From Rotaria sordida (Eukaryota > Rotifera > Eurotatoria > Philodinida > Philodinidae): 64,000 bases of DNA. Both the position numbers and the translations under genes were made by a program. The notes below the pieces were generated by a model. It worked only from the letters and a program-made list of their open reading frames with translations. It searched no databases and was not told the origin of the DNA. This document shows positions 1 through 12,599 of the stretch, piece by piece. The stretch's first letter is position 1. Every line of letters begins with the position of its first letter. Location: the NCBI GenBank assembly GCA_905250125.1, contig CAJNOL010000527.1:4356-68355 (forward strand), given 5' to 3'.

Positions 1-1390
1 AATCCCATAGGATTTTGTCGGATAGTCGGATCCGATCAGATCCGATTGGATCCGGTATCGGATTCATTCACCTGGGCACCGCAGTGACTATATTAAATAT
101 TAGTTTAAATGAAAATTTGAAGCGCATTAATAAATCAATCCGTTATTTCAACATCACGTGATGCTCTATCAGCTTAAGTCGTAGTCGATTCACAACAAGA
201 TATATGATTTCGTAGGCATATCAATTGGGATGAATATTCAGACAAGACAAAGATTATGATAAAATGCCCAAAAAAAAAGATTCCACGGTACTGAAGTACA
301 TCAATCAAGGAAAACTTTACGAATAGTTACTAAAATCATCTGCTGACGTAAAACAGAAAACAATGGATCTAGTTATGGTGAACACTACAAAAAAAACAAT
401 GCCACAGTTGTTCAAGGATGAAGCTTTGACTGCCATTGTATTATTATTTATATTGAAGCACGAGATATTACCAATTTCACTTTTTTTCAACTTTCGAGAT
501 CTTGAAAATAATTGACAAGGAACTTGAGAAAAAACAAATCAGAACATTCTTGCGGATAAGTTAATTTTCACGCAATAGTTTTCTTTTTCATCAACTAATT
601 GTATAACATTAATATTTTTGCCATTCACTAAGATACTCTTTGTCTATTTCGCGACTACCAATTTAAAACACGCAGACAAAAAATTCTCGCAAAATATGTT
701 GCGGTGAGATTCTATGTCCTTTCTCATTTATAAATGTACCATTAGAAATAAAATACTAGATTACGTTTGGGTCTGACAAAATCAAAACTTATATCCAATA
801 GTAATCAGCCTTTTGTTGATTTCCGCAACATAAAATAGTGCTTTCATAAGAATAAAGGGGAATATTGTCCGATACCAACTATACGAATAAAAAACAATCT
901 GCTTTAATTTTATTACATGGTTATGTTAAAAACATTTTGTGTTACAAACGCAACGCTTTCAACTGTTATTAAAAAATGCAAAACCAAATTTTAACTGCAA
1001 TACAGTGATAGACCACAGACAAAGATTTTCAAGTGCGCAAAAGGAAATTTTTCTGTAAGTCACTCCTTACGAACTTTCTCTGGCACAATCCTTAGCTCAA
1101 ACGCACAACTAATGTGTAACCCTATGAAAGACTCTGATAGTTAGCCAGACACTGTTTAATCTAAAAACCTTACAACATACTGCAAACACTCAATATGATA
1201 TAGAATACCGATTACAAAGTCTGCAACACAGACGAATGTCCTCCTTACAACAAGACAAATATAAAAAATTTCAAAGAACTTCATTTAAAGAAACACCTAC
1301 CATTCGCTGTAACGTGGGGTTAGAAGAGTCAAAAGCTTCATAAAATTCCAAATAAAATGCCATCCATGCCAATATGCTTAGAAACTGATG
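1..1390. other. Intergenic, no gene seen
   Basis: AT-rich sequence with no convincing reading frame. The first 60 bases carry three overlapping ATCCGATC-like palindromes (GGATCC, GATCCGAT). These may be the tail of another short-motif field lying outside the window. Confidence 0.5.
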
Positions 1391-1394
1391 AAAT

Positions 1395-2960
1395 CAATCA
1401 TTTAAAAATCTAGAATTTTCAAGCATGTAGGTATGAAAAACTTCATGTATAGGAACTCCTAGAATTTCATGATATCAGCCATTTCAACGTTTAAAATTTT
1501 GAACTATGCCGATGTCAAAAAAATTCTATATCGAAACTCCTAAAACTTGATAGTGGCACTCTTTTAAATGTTTAGAATTCTGAACTATGTGTAGCTGATA
1601 AAATTTTTAAATAGAAACTCCTAGAAATTGATAATATCATGTGTTTAAACGCTTAGAATTTTGAATTATGTATATATACAAAAACTTCTGTATCCAAACT
1701 GCTAAAACTTGATAATATCAGCCGTTTAAACGTTTAGAATTTTAAACCAAGTAGATACGAAAAAATTCATATGTGAAAACTCCTAGAAATTCTTAATATC
1801 AACAGTTTAAACGTTACCAATTTTGAACTATGTAGATATAAAAAAATTTTTGTACCAAAATTCCTAAAATTTGTTGACATCAACTGTTTAAATGCTTAGA
1901 ATTTTTAAGCATGCATGTATGAAAAAATCCATATGTGAAAACTCCTAAAAATTCATAATATCAAACGTTTAAACATATAGAATCTTGAACTATGTAGATA
2001 CACAAAAATTTCTGTATCGAAACTCTTAAAAATTATTGACATCAGACGTTTAAACGCTTAGAATTTTGAAGCATGGAGGTATGAAAAAATTCACATGTGA
2101 AAACTCCCAGAAATTCTTAATATCAACCGTTTAAACACGTAGAATTTTAAACTATGTAAATATCAAAAAATTTCTATATCAAAACTTCTAAAAATTATTG
2201 ACATAAGTCATTTAAACGTTTAGAATTTTGAACCATATAGTTATGAAAAAATTCATGTATGAAAACTCCTCGAAATTCTTTATGTCAGCCGTTTAAACGT
2301 TTACAATTTTGAACTATGTAAATATAAAAAAATTTCGATATCGACACTTCTAAAAATTATTGACATCAAGCGTTTAAACGTCTGGATTTTTTAAGCATGT
2401 AGTTACGAAAACATTCATATATGAAAACTCCTAGAAATCCTTTATATGAACCGTTTAAACGTTTAGAATTTTGAACTATGTAAATATAAAAAAATTTCTA
2501 TATTGAAACTCCTAAAACTTATTGACATCAGGCATTTAAACGTTAAGTATTTTGAAGCATACAAATATGAGAAAATTCATGTATGAAAACACTTGAAAAT
2601 TCATTATACAGCCGTTTAAACGTTTAAAATTTTGAACTATATAGATACGAAAAAATTCATACATGAAAATTGCTAGAAGTTGATGATGTCATTCGTTTAA
2701 ATGTATAGAATTTCGAAGCATGCAGATATGAAAAAAATTCATGTATAAAAATTTCTAGAAATGCATTATATCAGCCGTTTAAACGCTTAAAATTTAGAAC
2801 TATGTGGATACAAAAAAGTTTACATCTTGAAACACCTGGAAGTCAATGAAACTAGCCGTCTAAACGGTTACTATTTACTATAAAAAAGGTATCCGAAATA
2901 TTTGATGCTGCACTATGTTGAAATACTGAAGCACCCATCGTTTAAATGCTTGAACTTTCT
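1395..2960. repeat. 81-bp satellite array, about 19 copies
   Basis: A diverged tandem repeat is marked in nearly every unit by CGTTTAAACG or a one-base variant. Landmarks fall near 1645, 1722, 1805, 1886, 1965, 2047, 2126, 2209, 2288, 2369, 2450, 2531, 2611, 2694, 2776, 2857 and 2937, a period of about 81 bp. Two monomer types tend to alternate. One contains AGCATG..GGTATGAAAAAATTCAT and the other AACTATGTAGATAT followed by AAAAATTTCTATAT, giving a higher-order unit of about 162 bp. The palindrome GTTTAAAC is the best-conserved part. No reading frame spans the array. Confidence 0.9.
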
Positions 2961-4350
2961 GAATAGTTAATCTAAAAAATATATGGAGAAAATAACGTCT
3001 AGAACTCTCAACTTTGAAGGATGAATGTCGTCAGTAATTATTGCAGAAATCCGAATGATAAAAGTGTTGGGGAAAACGCTCAAAAATCTCAACTTTTTGA
3101 TGCGTGAAATGGGTTTTTGGACCCAATGGCCGTTTACACGATTACAAAGCAAGCTTTCGAGGTGTTAAAACGTCTACAAATATTCAATAGAAAAAAACTG
3201 TACGTTTTCACCGGTGGAATTTTAGAATTCTGAGTGTTTACACGGCCATCTTTTTTTTAACGCGTGTAAACGCTTGAAAAAGTCAGTTTTACGGTGTGTA
3301 CACGCGTTTTTTCGAATTCTTGTCTGCTAGGGTTCCTTCATCCCCGTCCACACCCACACCCACGCTACATCCCATACTCCACAACCTAGTTGAGATGACT
3401 TGGACACAAGTTTTCTACCAATGCGTTTTTGGCAGTATTTCTATAATGTGGTTCGTCGAAAACATCGAGGTCAGACTATTTTGACACATGTTCTTTTACC
3501 ATTTTGTAGTCCTCGACAAGCTATATCTACCCTCAAAAATTGGCTCTTGCGTAACGAAGTCGAGTTCTGGTGAGAGGAACAAAAGTTATCCAAAGAGTGA
3601 GGAGTAATATAGTATTGAAGGGAGAAGCATGAATGTTGTGAAAGAATCAGTGAATCGAGTAGTGGTCAAATAGGGCCCATTTGGATATTAATCGTCTCCC
3701 ATTCTTATTTAAACACTTGAAAACCGCACATCGATGAAGAAAGGTGCTGAAATATGGATTACTCTTTCATCGTCCGTTTCTTAGACGGCAGATATACTTC
3801 CATTTTATCCTTGAAATTCAAGCAAACAAACCTTGTTAATATAAAACACAAATGAAACCATTCCATGAAAAGAGATGAAAGTGAATAGCATCATCCATCA
3901 TTCGTCGACTACTCAACGATCTTCTAAATTGCAAAAATTGAAGAAGCTAATAAAAATTGTTCTAGAGTCAACCAAAAAGGTAGTCTCATCACAAAAGAAA
4001 AAGGCTCCATTTTCAATATTCAAATATTTTTCTAAGAATAACAGACTTTAAGTGTAGAGAACTAATGAATCTTTTTGTTTTAAATGTTTGCAATACTTTT
4101 ATGAGCATAGTTGCCCATTTTATGCCCAACTCGTATTAACAAGAAGTTGTTTTTCAGAGCTTTTAGATGATATCAGATGAACCATGAAGTTCTGCAATTG
4201 GAGTAGTAGCAACAAGTTCATTACTGTCTACTCTATGCGTTTCACACGGTAATGTCAGAATTTGGAACAGGAAAAAATTGTGCGGAGCACTTTTTGTTTT
4301 TTTCTTCTAAGAAAGAAATAGAAAAATCAAGTGAATTCCGAGTGAATAAG
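2960..4350. other. Intergenic, with a C-rich telomere-like scrap
   Basis: No gene is supported. Positions 3347-3366 hold a short C-rich stretch (CCACACCCACACCCAC) without a proper G-rich partner arm, so it looks like a half or decayed copy of the hairpin family seen elsewhere. Confidence 0.45.
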
Positions 4351-4391
4351 ATATCAATCGATGTGTCGTAATGAGACGAATCGATTGATAT
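4351..4391. repeat. Perfect 12-bp hairpin
   Basis: ATATCAATCGAT at 4351-4362 is matched exactly by ATCGATTGATAT at 4380-4391. Inside the loop TCGT and ACGA can also pair. No associated gene is seen. Confidence 0.75.
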
Positions 4392-4612
4392 GTTTCTCAT
4401 TTGAATAAGAGATCGTTTCCATTATAATATTGCGTTTCTTCTAAGAAGAATTGTCATCTTACAGCTTAATGAGAGAATTAGGAGCAAAAAAGACATAGCG
4501 TGGCAACATTAGTAGCACAGCAAAAATCGAACTTGCTCTCATTGTTACGGTTACTACAAAACAGACAAGAATCATTTTTCGATCTAATACAAATTGATCG
4601 ACGCAGATATGT

Positions 4613-4857
4613 TTGGGTGTGGGTGTGTGGGTGGGTGTGGGTGTGGGTGTGGGTGGGTGTGGGTGTGGGTGTGGGGTGGGTGTGGGCGTGGGTGTGGGCG
4701 TAGGTGTGAATGTGGATGTGGGTATGGGTGTCGGGTGCGGGGTGTGGGTGCACTGTATCTCTCCTTCTGCACCCACACCCACCCAGCCACCCCACACCCA
4801 CACCCACACCCACACACCCACACCCACACCCACACCCACACCCACACCCACACCCTC
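4613..4857. repeat. Telomere-like hairpin element, large copy
   Basis: The left arm (4613-4750) is built of GGGTGT/TGTGGG units. The loop (about 4751-4769) reads on the minus strand as a purine-rich GAAGGAGAGATA. The right arm (4770-4857) is the C-rich complement and ends in CACCCTC. The order G-arm, loop, C-arm is that of two telomere ends joined head to head. Open frames crossing it are Val/Gly/Trp or His/Pro/Thr artefacts of the repeat. Confidence 0.9.
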
Positions 4858-6470
4858 ACAAACCGCGGTTAACCGACGGTTTTAATAAAAAAGAAGCGAC
4901 ATGGGGAAGGATATGGATGCGGAGGTGAGTGTTGTTGAAGAGATGATCAGCATTTGCCCTCACATCCATTATAGTAAAGTATATTAGCTAATGTAAAAAA
5001 GCCTAAAATAGCATATGGCTAAACACAAAAGAGTCATTGCAGTGGAATTCATTCTTTGACTGAATGCTGAAGAAAGACATGGATAATGGCTTCGACGAAA
5101 AACATAAAAAGGTTCACGAAAATATTTAAAATACATTGGATCGACTCAGTTTTCGATTCTAATTCCAAATTTGTTATTAGTTTTGGTGCTAATAGTAATT
5201 TTCTGAGTGACAAATCTGCTAAATAACAATTACAAGGCATAAAATCATGTCAACAGACCACTGAGCAGGACTAAATTTCTAGTTAACACATAACTGACTG
5301 TCAATGAACCAACAATTAGAGCACACTAGCCAAGTTTTTCAATAAGTTTCTTCTTAAAGTAATGGATACAGTTTTTTGATGATTTACTCAATGACACGAA
5401 CCCAAAAATAGCAGAAACAATATCATTGTGCAAAGTTATTTGAAAGATACTTCACAGTATCGATGATAATTTGGACAATGATAAACTAAGAGTAGTATTT
5501 CTATTCCATATTACTTTAAATATCATTAAATCGATTTGAAATTATTACAAAACGACTCAGCATAACATTCTACATCCGACTGTACATTGATTTCAATACT
5601 AGAGGAATAAACAGAGTATAGTTTTATGCGTTCGTTTACCTTTACGAATGAGTAACAACTGTAAGTTTTTTCTTTAATACTAAGTCAACCACCTCCAGTT
5701 CACTCTTCCAAACAAAAGCAAGTGCTTCAGAGATATAAGTTGCTTCCAGCTATATAAAAAAAAATCTATTGACGAAAGGAAGGATATGAATTTGAAAGAA
5801 AATAAAAAGTCGATGATGCTATTAATGTAGCGTCAGCATCCCTCTTCATCAGCAGTGCATAAATAATCTATGACAATATCCCTATCTTGCATTACATACG
5901 AATAGTATATGATTAGATCGCATTAATATCATTTTCTACATTGTTGATTTTGAGTCTTTCCAAAATTACTAAATCATACTTATCAATGAGAAAGTAGATT
6001 CAAATTCTTAGTAAACAGTGTTGTGATTCAGTGAAGTATACATTGAATAAATAAAATCCATCCATTGTGCCGACGGGTGGCACTTTATCTTCATTTTACT
6101 TGGAAAAAGTAAAGTAAAGTTGAATTACTTTACTTTAACGTTTATAGGGTGCGTGGATCAGAATGAACTTCTTAATTGATTCTGTATTCTATACTCAGAA
6201 TTTTCAAAATATATAAAATTATTATAATCATAGAAATTCTCATAAATATTTATCTTACTCGACTATTTATTTCTTTTATAGATTTAGAGTTATTCATAAA
6301 ATACGTTCAGTAAAAACTGATCACTAACCCGCTGCATTTTCGATTTTGTTGGACTGTTCCTCTTCCACTTTGAAAGACGAAACTATTTTGTTAACCAGAA
6401 AGTTCGATCAAAATCATATTAAATCAAATGAAATTTTAGCTACTAAACAAACGTAGTGAAAACGGCCTCC
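4858..6470. other. Intergenic, with an AAAGTAAAGT inverted repeat
   Basis: No gene seen. At 6109-6136, AAAGTAAAGT faces ACTTTACTTT across the six bases TGAATT, and a second overlapping hairpin (TTTTACTT/AAGTAAA) starts at about 6094. Confidence 0.5.
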
Positions 6471-7160
6471 AGACGTTTTGTCGCTGTCATTTCCAAACAT
6501 CCATCTTGGACGCCAGCTGTTCGGAAAAAAATCTAACGGATATTCAGAATGAATTATGTCGCATGACAGAGTTACGAAAGGCAAATATTCGTAACAGAAA
6601 TTACTTAGTGTTCGAGTGCAAACATATGGATGTTCGAAACAAAACAAACAGTATTCAAACAGAGTTAGAGATAGAGTTGTAAAGCAAGAAGAACAGATCT
6701 CATAATATCGAAAATGAACACTCGAAAAAAAAAACAATAATATTAGTTATTTTGATGTAAAAGTGAATAGAAGTTTGTAATTCAGTACACACTTTTACAT
6801 ATGTAACTATGTGTCTAACATACTGCGTACAGTGTTGTGAAAGAAAGAGTATTTCCAACATCGGTTAACTGGAACTAAAGTGCTGCACCAATAAAAGAAG
6901 CAGATCTCCATTTTGAACATCTCTTTTTTTCTATTCCGAACTCCCGTGTAAAGTTATACGAACATCCGTTAAAATTATCCAGTTCTTCATACAGAAATGT
7001 GCACGTCGTTGCCGTCCCGAACACCCGTTAAAAATTTTTACGAACATCTGTTTATTTTTCGATGATCGTTCCGAATATCCGTATTTTTCTAATTCCGAAC
7101 ATGCGATATTGTTATCATAAAAGTAATGATATTTTGAAGAAAACGGATGTTCGACATGAA
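6470..7160. repeat. Field of GAACATCCGTT-like motifs in both orientations
   Basis: Between about 6900 and 7160 the words CGAACATCCGTT, CGAACACCCGTT, CGAACATCTGTT and CGAATATCCGT recur every 30-60 bases. From 6480 to 6640 and at 7143 the complementary form (ACGGATGTTCG, ATGGATGTTCG) occurs. The spacing is irregular, so this is a motif field rather than a simple tandem repeat. Open frames here are not convincing genes. Confidence 0.65.
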
Positions 7161-7253
7161 AAGTAACGACGAAACGTTAAAATGCCGTGAAAACAAGGAT
7201 TTAACTAGGTTAAGTAAACTATCGCGTAGCTGTAGAATTATTAAAGGAATAAA

Positions 7254-8171
7254 ATGGCTTTCTGGAATTGGTTATCAACAGTTTTGATCTGGTTATTAAC
7301 GGTGTTTCACGCTTTTACAAGAACTAGAACCGTCTCAGAATTACCATTGTATCATATAACATCTAACACATCATTCATATCGGATTTGGAAAGACTACGA
7401 TGGGAGATCGATTCGATTGGTTTTTACGACCTCCATAATACTCTACGTCAACGAGAAAAATTAGTCTGGTGCGAATGGCATTTGGTTATTGGTGAAAAGG
7501 ATAATGCTATAAAAATAGTCAAAACATTTCATCGAGAATTAGAAAAATCAAAATTTTTACACTTCATGTCCACTGACAATGAATGAAATATGATAAGAAA
7601 AAGTTTTCAAGAAGACAGTCTGTTACCGATCATCAAGGGATACATTTTGGCTCAAGAACTCAGTAAGCGTCTAAATAAATATTCAGCTGTACATACATAT
7701 CATGCATTAAAGTTCTACTGCACGTTATTGAACTGTCCGATTTTGACTCAAACACAAGAGTATACAGAAGATATTACTAGTCTCCTTTTTCATCAAGAGT
7801 TAGATGAATTCATTGTTCAAAATAGAACAGTTTATCGTGACACAATTCTTCCAGATGAGAAACCTATAGCTAATTACAAGGAAGATGCTACAATAATAAC
7901 AACAACATTTTTATCAACAACTACAGATCCTATGGTAGCGGAGGCTTTTTCCACAGTTCCTTCTGTAGATATGATACCAATATTAATATTTTGCACATAT
8001 AATGTTAATAGTACTCGCCGTCGTACAGCGCTTGATCTGAGAAAGATAAACAATTTTGGAGATGAACAGGAAATATTGATCTTACGCTATATACCATTTA
8101 CGATTAAATCACTTGAACGAACGAACGATGGTCGAAAAATAACAATATACTTTGATGAATGTAAAGATTAG
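7254..8171 (+). pseudogene. R-S-E class mono-ADP-ribosyltransferase with one in-frame stop
   Basis: The frame opens at ATG 7254, meets TGA at 7584-7586 and continues in the same frame from 7587 to the stop at 8171. The first part (110 codons) begins with a hydrophobic stretch that could be a signal peptide or anchor. The second part holds the catalytic signature of the arginine-specific ART family: the first-strand Arg in VYRDTILP, the Ser motif in TTFLSTTTDP, and the E-x-E in EQEIL near the C-terminus. By family these enzymes transfer ADP-ribose from NAD+ to arginine or other residues. All three catalytic elements lie after the stop. The downstream frame is clean and has its own ATG at 7590, so the lesion is recent, a sequencing error or read through. 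Two separate genes are less likely because the frame is shared. Confidence 0.75.
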
Positions 8172-8241
8172 TGTAACAAGCAGACAAACAGTACAAAAAT
8201 ATTAATCTGCAAGATATAATTCATCATGTGTGCAAACTGTA

Positions 8242-8283
8242 GTGTGGGTGTAGGTTTAAACGTAGTTTTCATCCACACCCATG
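8242..8283. repeat. Short telomere-like hairpin after the ART frame
   Basis: GTGTGGGTGTAGG is followed 20 bases later by CCACACCC. It starts about 70 bp after the ART stop codon and could sit in its 3' untranslated region. Confidence 0.6.
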
Positions 8284-9950
8284 CCAAACATATGCATATG
8301 TTTATCCTTACGACTTTCTTTTCAATTCATACGGGTTCTGAATTGGTGATGACTTTGTACACAAGATGAAAATAAATAAGCTCTAAAACAAAGAGGTGAA
8401 TATTATATAATGTAGCTGTTTATTATTTTATTGTATTTGATTTAATATATGAGATATTTTCGTTAAAATCGAGGTTGTTTTTACACCTATAGTATATCGA
8501 TAGAAATCCATAGATTAATTCATTAATCTGTTCAGTTTTTCATATATTATCGAATTAGAGTATGCCATTTTTTATTCTTCCGAAACAATCTAACCACAAT
8601 CTTATGTGGACTGTTGTGTGCTTGTTCTAAGGTGAAATTTTCTTTATAATACATGATTCAATAGGATAAATTGTGCTCAATACTATTAGTAATTTTTTTA
8701 AGGTAGCTTTTCTCTCAGTTAAAATATGAAAACAATTTTTTTTTATCTATACAAGAAGAAATCTTCAGGACCAAAGTGGCAAAGAACGAGCATTACATTT
8801 GCAGGATAATATATTCTATATGAATAAATATTTCATGTTGGAAAATTGTATTGGTCGTATCTTATGTATACACTAATCATAGATTAACCTTTGTGCATAG
8901 TCTAATCCACGGATTGAAAGAAATATATAGGAAAACATTTTTCAATGACAAGATCAACGTTTTTTCTGTCATTAATACAGCAGAAGAATAAACAAAAATA
9001 ACGATTATTTGTAATTACATACGAAATATTTGTTTTTAGAGTCTGATGAAATATCTGAAACTTTGATTTCATGATCACTTGAATGGCCAATAGCGAGTAA
9101 AATTTGAGTCAATCTTTGAAAACCATATCGACTAACAAAATAAAATGATCTCGTATCATACACACGAAACTTTGTGATATTCTTTATGTTTTACATAAGT
9201 TGTAATCTTAGATATCATAATAGGTTTTTATGTACAATTTTCATGATGAATTTTAAAATGTTTCCTAATCAATTTTTTGTAAAACATAAACTAAGATGAT
9301 TTTACATTGAATACATACTATATGAAGAATCACGGTTCTTTTTTCATCTTTGAATGCAATCAATTGATTTTCATTACTGAATTAAATCATAAAGGATATC
9401 TCTATTAATAGTCAGTATTTAAATATGACATATTTTCATTCTCTTTATGCATTGAAATGTTAAAAAAAGGTAGTTCATGTCTCCTCAAACCTTTAGTTTC
9501 TATACCCTTACCCAGATATAGGCAACTGGTCTGCAAGTTGCAGTACTCTAGTTATAAGTTCTCAAACATTTTATACAATTACGATACATCACAACATCGT
9601 GAAAAGCTACGTGAAGGACGTTCTTTTTGTTTTTGAATGACTCTTTTATTTAATTCATGAGAGACACTGCAATCCATGAACTATTGTAAATTTTTTTATA
9701 TAAATAGATGTGTTTCACATGTTTGATAATTTGTATAACTTTCAACTTCTTTATCAAGTCTATGACTGAATAGGAGACTATCTTTGCTATTCTGTTACAG
9801 GATGAACAGGATTCTATTCAAACTGCTTTATTTTTCTTAACTCAATATTATCTGTAATGTTAATTTCAGTTAGTCAACTAGCACGAATACAGCTTGACTT
9901 TCTATATAACTCATTTCTTTTAATACGAACTATTCTAAAAGTTTGTTTAA
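8284..9950. other. Intergenic, nothing recognised
   Basis: AT-rich sequence with only short frames. No RNA gene or repeat structure was noticed. Confidence 0.5.
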
Positions 9951-10439
9951 TCTACAAAAATGACTTCAACAACTATTTTCGATCAAAATAACTTTTACAT
10001 ACCAATGCTCTTAAACTTCCCCTTAATTGTTGTAAGCGACATTAGCAACAGATAAGCGTAACAATGCAAATATCTCATGTTCTTTTATTGACTTCCACTT
10101 GAGAAAAATCTGTTCAGTTATCCGTAAGCCATTGAGACGCACCAAATTACAACTCAAACAATCTGTTTTTACAGAATTATCTATAATCTTATTTTTGTAG
10201 ACAAGAAAACAACGTATTCACTTGTACATTTCTTTGCAACAAGTGAAACGTGATACTACAAATATCTTTATTACAATTTCAAGCATAATATTTTTTTTTT
10301 TGATTCTGTTTAAGTATTGTATTCACTTTAAAATAAAGACTTCGAAGCGAAAATTATCATAGATCATATGCCAAATTAATAATACATGATAAATGTAAAA
10401 TATAAATCATAAAGACAATTTAGTTCAACAATTTTCTTC

Positions 10440-12160
10440 GCATTTGGACGAAATTTTTCAACTAGTATCACTTATTAACAATTACATAACAAATGAATTA
10501 TTCTAATCAGTCTCATATTCAATAGTTTGTTTACCTAAAAAAGAAGATTCAGAATATGAAATTTAATTAATTTGTACGTAGCAAACGAACCATTATCATT
10601 TTGGTTCTATTCAAAAATTTTTATCGTTTTAAACGAACAGTTTAACATTAACAACACAATCTCCGATCGCATAAGAATACAACATACACTGCGAGATTAC
10701 TCTACAAGTATTATGATCACTTCAAAATAAAAGTTTCGATACGTGTAATTTATCGAAGATCTTTCGATAAATAAATAATGATCATCAAGATAATGTTAAT
10801 GTATTGTATTTGTCTGAAAAGAAAAACATTACAGTTAGTCTAGAGAAAAAAATTTGATATAAAAATTGAATAACTTTAACGAGACTTGTCTTTACAAATT
10901 GAAATCACTCCGATACTAACACAAGGCAATGATAATATGATGTAAGAATACATAGCAAATGAATGATGATAATCAGAATTGAATAAAAATATTTTTTTTA
11001 TATTTACATAGTACTTTTCAATTAAAATGATCATTGAAGACAATCTGTTTAATGAATAATTTTCAAGACGAAAGTTTTGTTCCATTAGTCAATACATCTC
11101 GAAGCTATTATTTCGAATAGTTCAATTTATCAAAGATCACTTAATAAAAGAATGATGATGATTATGATTGAATTCAAATAATTTCTTTCTAAAAAACAAA
11201 ATTTTTAAATGTAGAACATTAATACAAATCACATAGCAATAAACTAGCTTTAACGAAAGTTCATAGCAAGTATTTTTCTTGCTTAAATGCAAAAAATCTC
11301 AAAAATCGATATCACAAAAGATCATATAATAAATGATTGATAATAAGCAAGCAATTCTATTCAACAATTTTTACTATTTTTCGAAGTAAGACTTTAAAGT
11401 TAAATATGATAGAAGCATCACATGAAAAATATATTATAATACGAAAAATTAGATTCAATTACTATGAACATTTTCGAAAATACTGACAAGATAGAAATAT
11501 AGAAATAAGAATACTATCCCAAATGAATCTTTTTTAATAGACTATGTTTGAATGTTTCTTTGACTTGAAATTAAATCTTTGGAGTTGGTAACTTATTGGT
11601 AGATCACACAAGAAATATATAATTCTTCGAACAAATCTGTTCCATTAATCTATTCATCTTTCATTGAGAAATTTTAATTGCATAACTTGTTAATGATTAC
11701 ATAACAAACGAATTATTCTAATCATTATTGTATTCAACTATTGTCATGCTTAGAGATGAAAATTCAGAGATCAAAACGTAATCAGAGAGCATGTAGCAAA
11801 TGAATACTTTCAAAGATAATATTATTCAAATATTCCATATCAAAAGGAAATGATTGAAGTTTGTAATATGAAGAAAAAGTACATGAGAAAAGAATAATTT
11901 CAAAGAAGTTCGTATTCAACTATATGTTAAATATTTCATAGGGTGAAGTTTGGATTTAATAAGATTATCCAAGAGTAGATCATAAATGAATAGTTTAAAG
12001 CAAGGTTCTATTCAATTATTTTACTCAATTAAAAAGAAAAACATGAAGTTAATTACTTAATTTATGATACTATGATAAATGGTTGTCAAAAAGAAAGATT
12101 CTATTAAAAAATTTTATTCATTTACATGTAAACATTTTGTATTCGTGACATCAAACAGTC
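10440..12160. repeat. Degenerate AT-rich tandem array, unit about 85-125 bp
   Basis: A loose consensus recurs: a word like AACAAATGAATNATT, about 15 variable bases, then TTNTATTCAA and a T-rich run. Examples are near 10487, 10955, 11155, 11520, 11700, 11800, 11895, 11975, 12070 and 12165. Unit length varies and divergence is high, consistent with an old array without recent homogenisation. It is non-coding. Confidence 0.6.
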
Positions 12161-12576
12161 TCATGTAGAAAATGAATAATTTGAAAATGGTTCAATATGC
12201 GATGAGTGACTATTAGAATGCTTGATAGGTGTATGATCGTCAGAACTGCTAGTAGAATCAATATTAGTAACAGGATCGGGAAAAAAGTGATGTTCTCTTC
12301 GATTACTTTGACTTTGGTGTTAGAAAAGATTTGAAACTAGTAACAAAAATTAATGTTGCAAGGTAAATGAATAGTCAGAATGATCAGTAGGATTATCATC
12401 ATAATCATCGATGTGCGAAATCATTCCATAATCACGATTATCAAGAAGAACTTGATGAATACAATAACAGGCATGAATACTAAACTATATATGTAAACAT
12501 TGGTATGATGAAGATCGACGATCGTCAGAAGTGGAGTTTTTCAGATGTGGTGATGGTTGCAAATGATTTGATTGAC
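12161..12576 (-). pseudogene. Eroded Ser/His/Asp-rich reading frame
   Basis: One frame on the minus strand stays open from 12576 to the stop at 12161-12163, apart from TAG at 12485-12487, TAA at 12350-12352 and one more TAA shortly after. The translated pieces are rich in Ser, His, Asp and Asn, for example DDYDDNPTDHSDYSF. A possible acceptor (TTATTTAG) precedes it at about 12577. I recognise no domain. It could be the disordered C-terminus of a decayed gene, or chance. Confidence 0.25.
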
Positions 12577-12599
12577 CTAAATAAAATTTAATACTGTTT

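Noticed and set aside
1395-2960. CRISPR-like array
   Set aside because: Repeats are diverged and contiguous with no unique spacers, and the window is eukaryotic; it is a satellite.
4459-4928. Several overlapping open frames rich in Gly/Val/Trp or His/Pro/Thr
   Set aside because: They are translations of the hexamer repeat in the hairpin arms; six frames stay open because the repeat has no stop codons.
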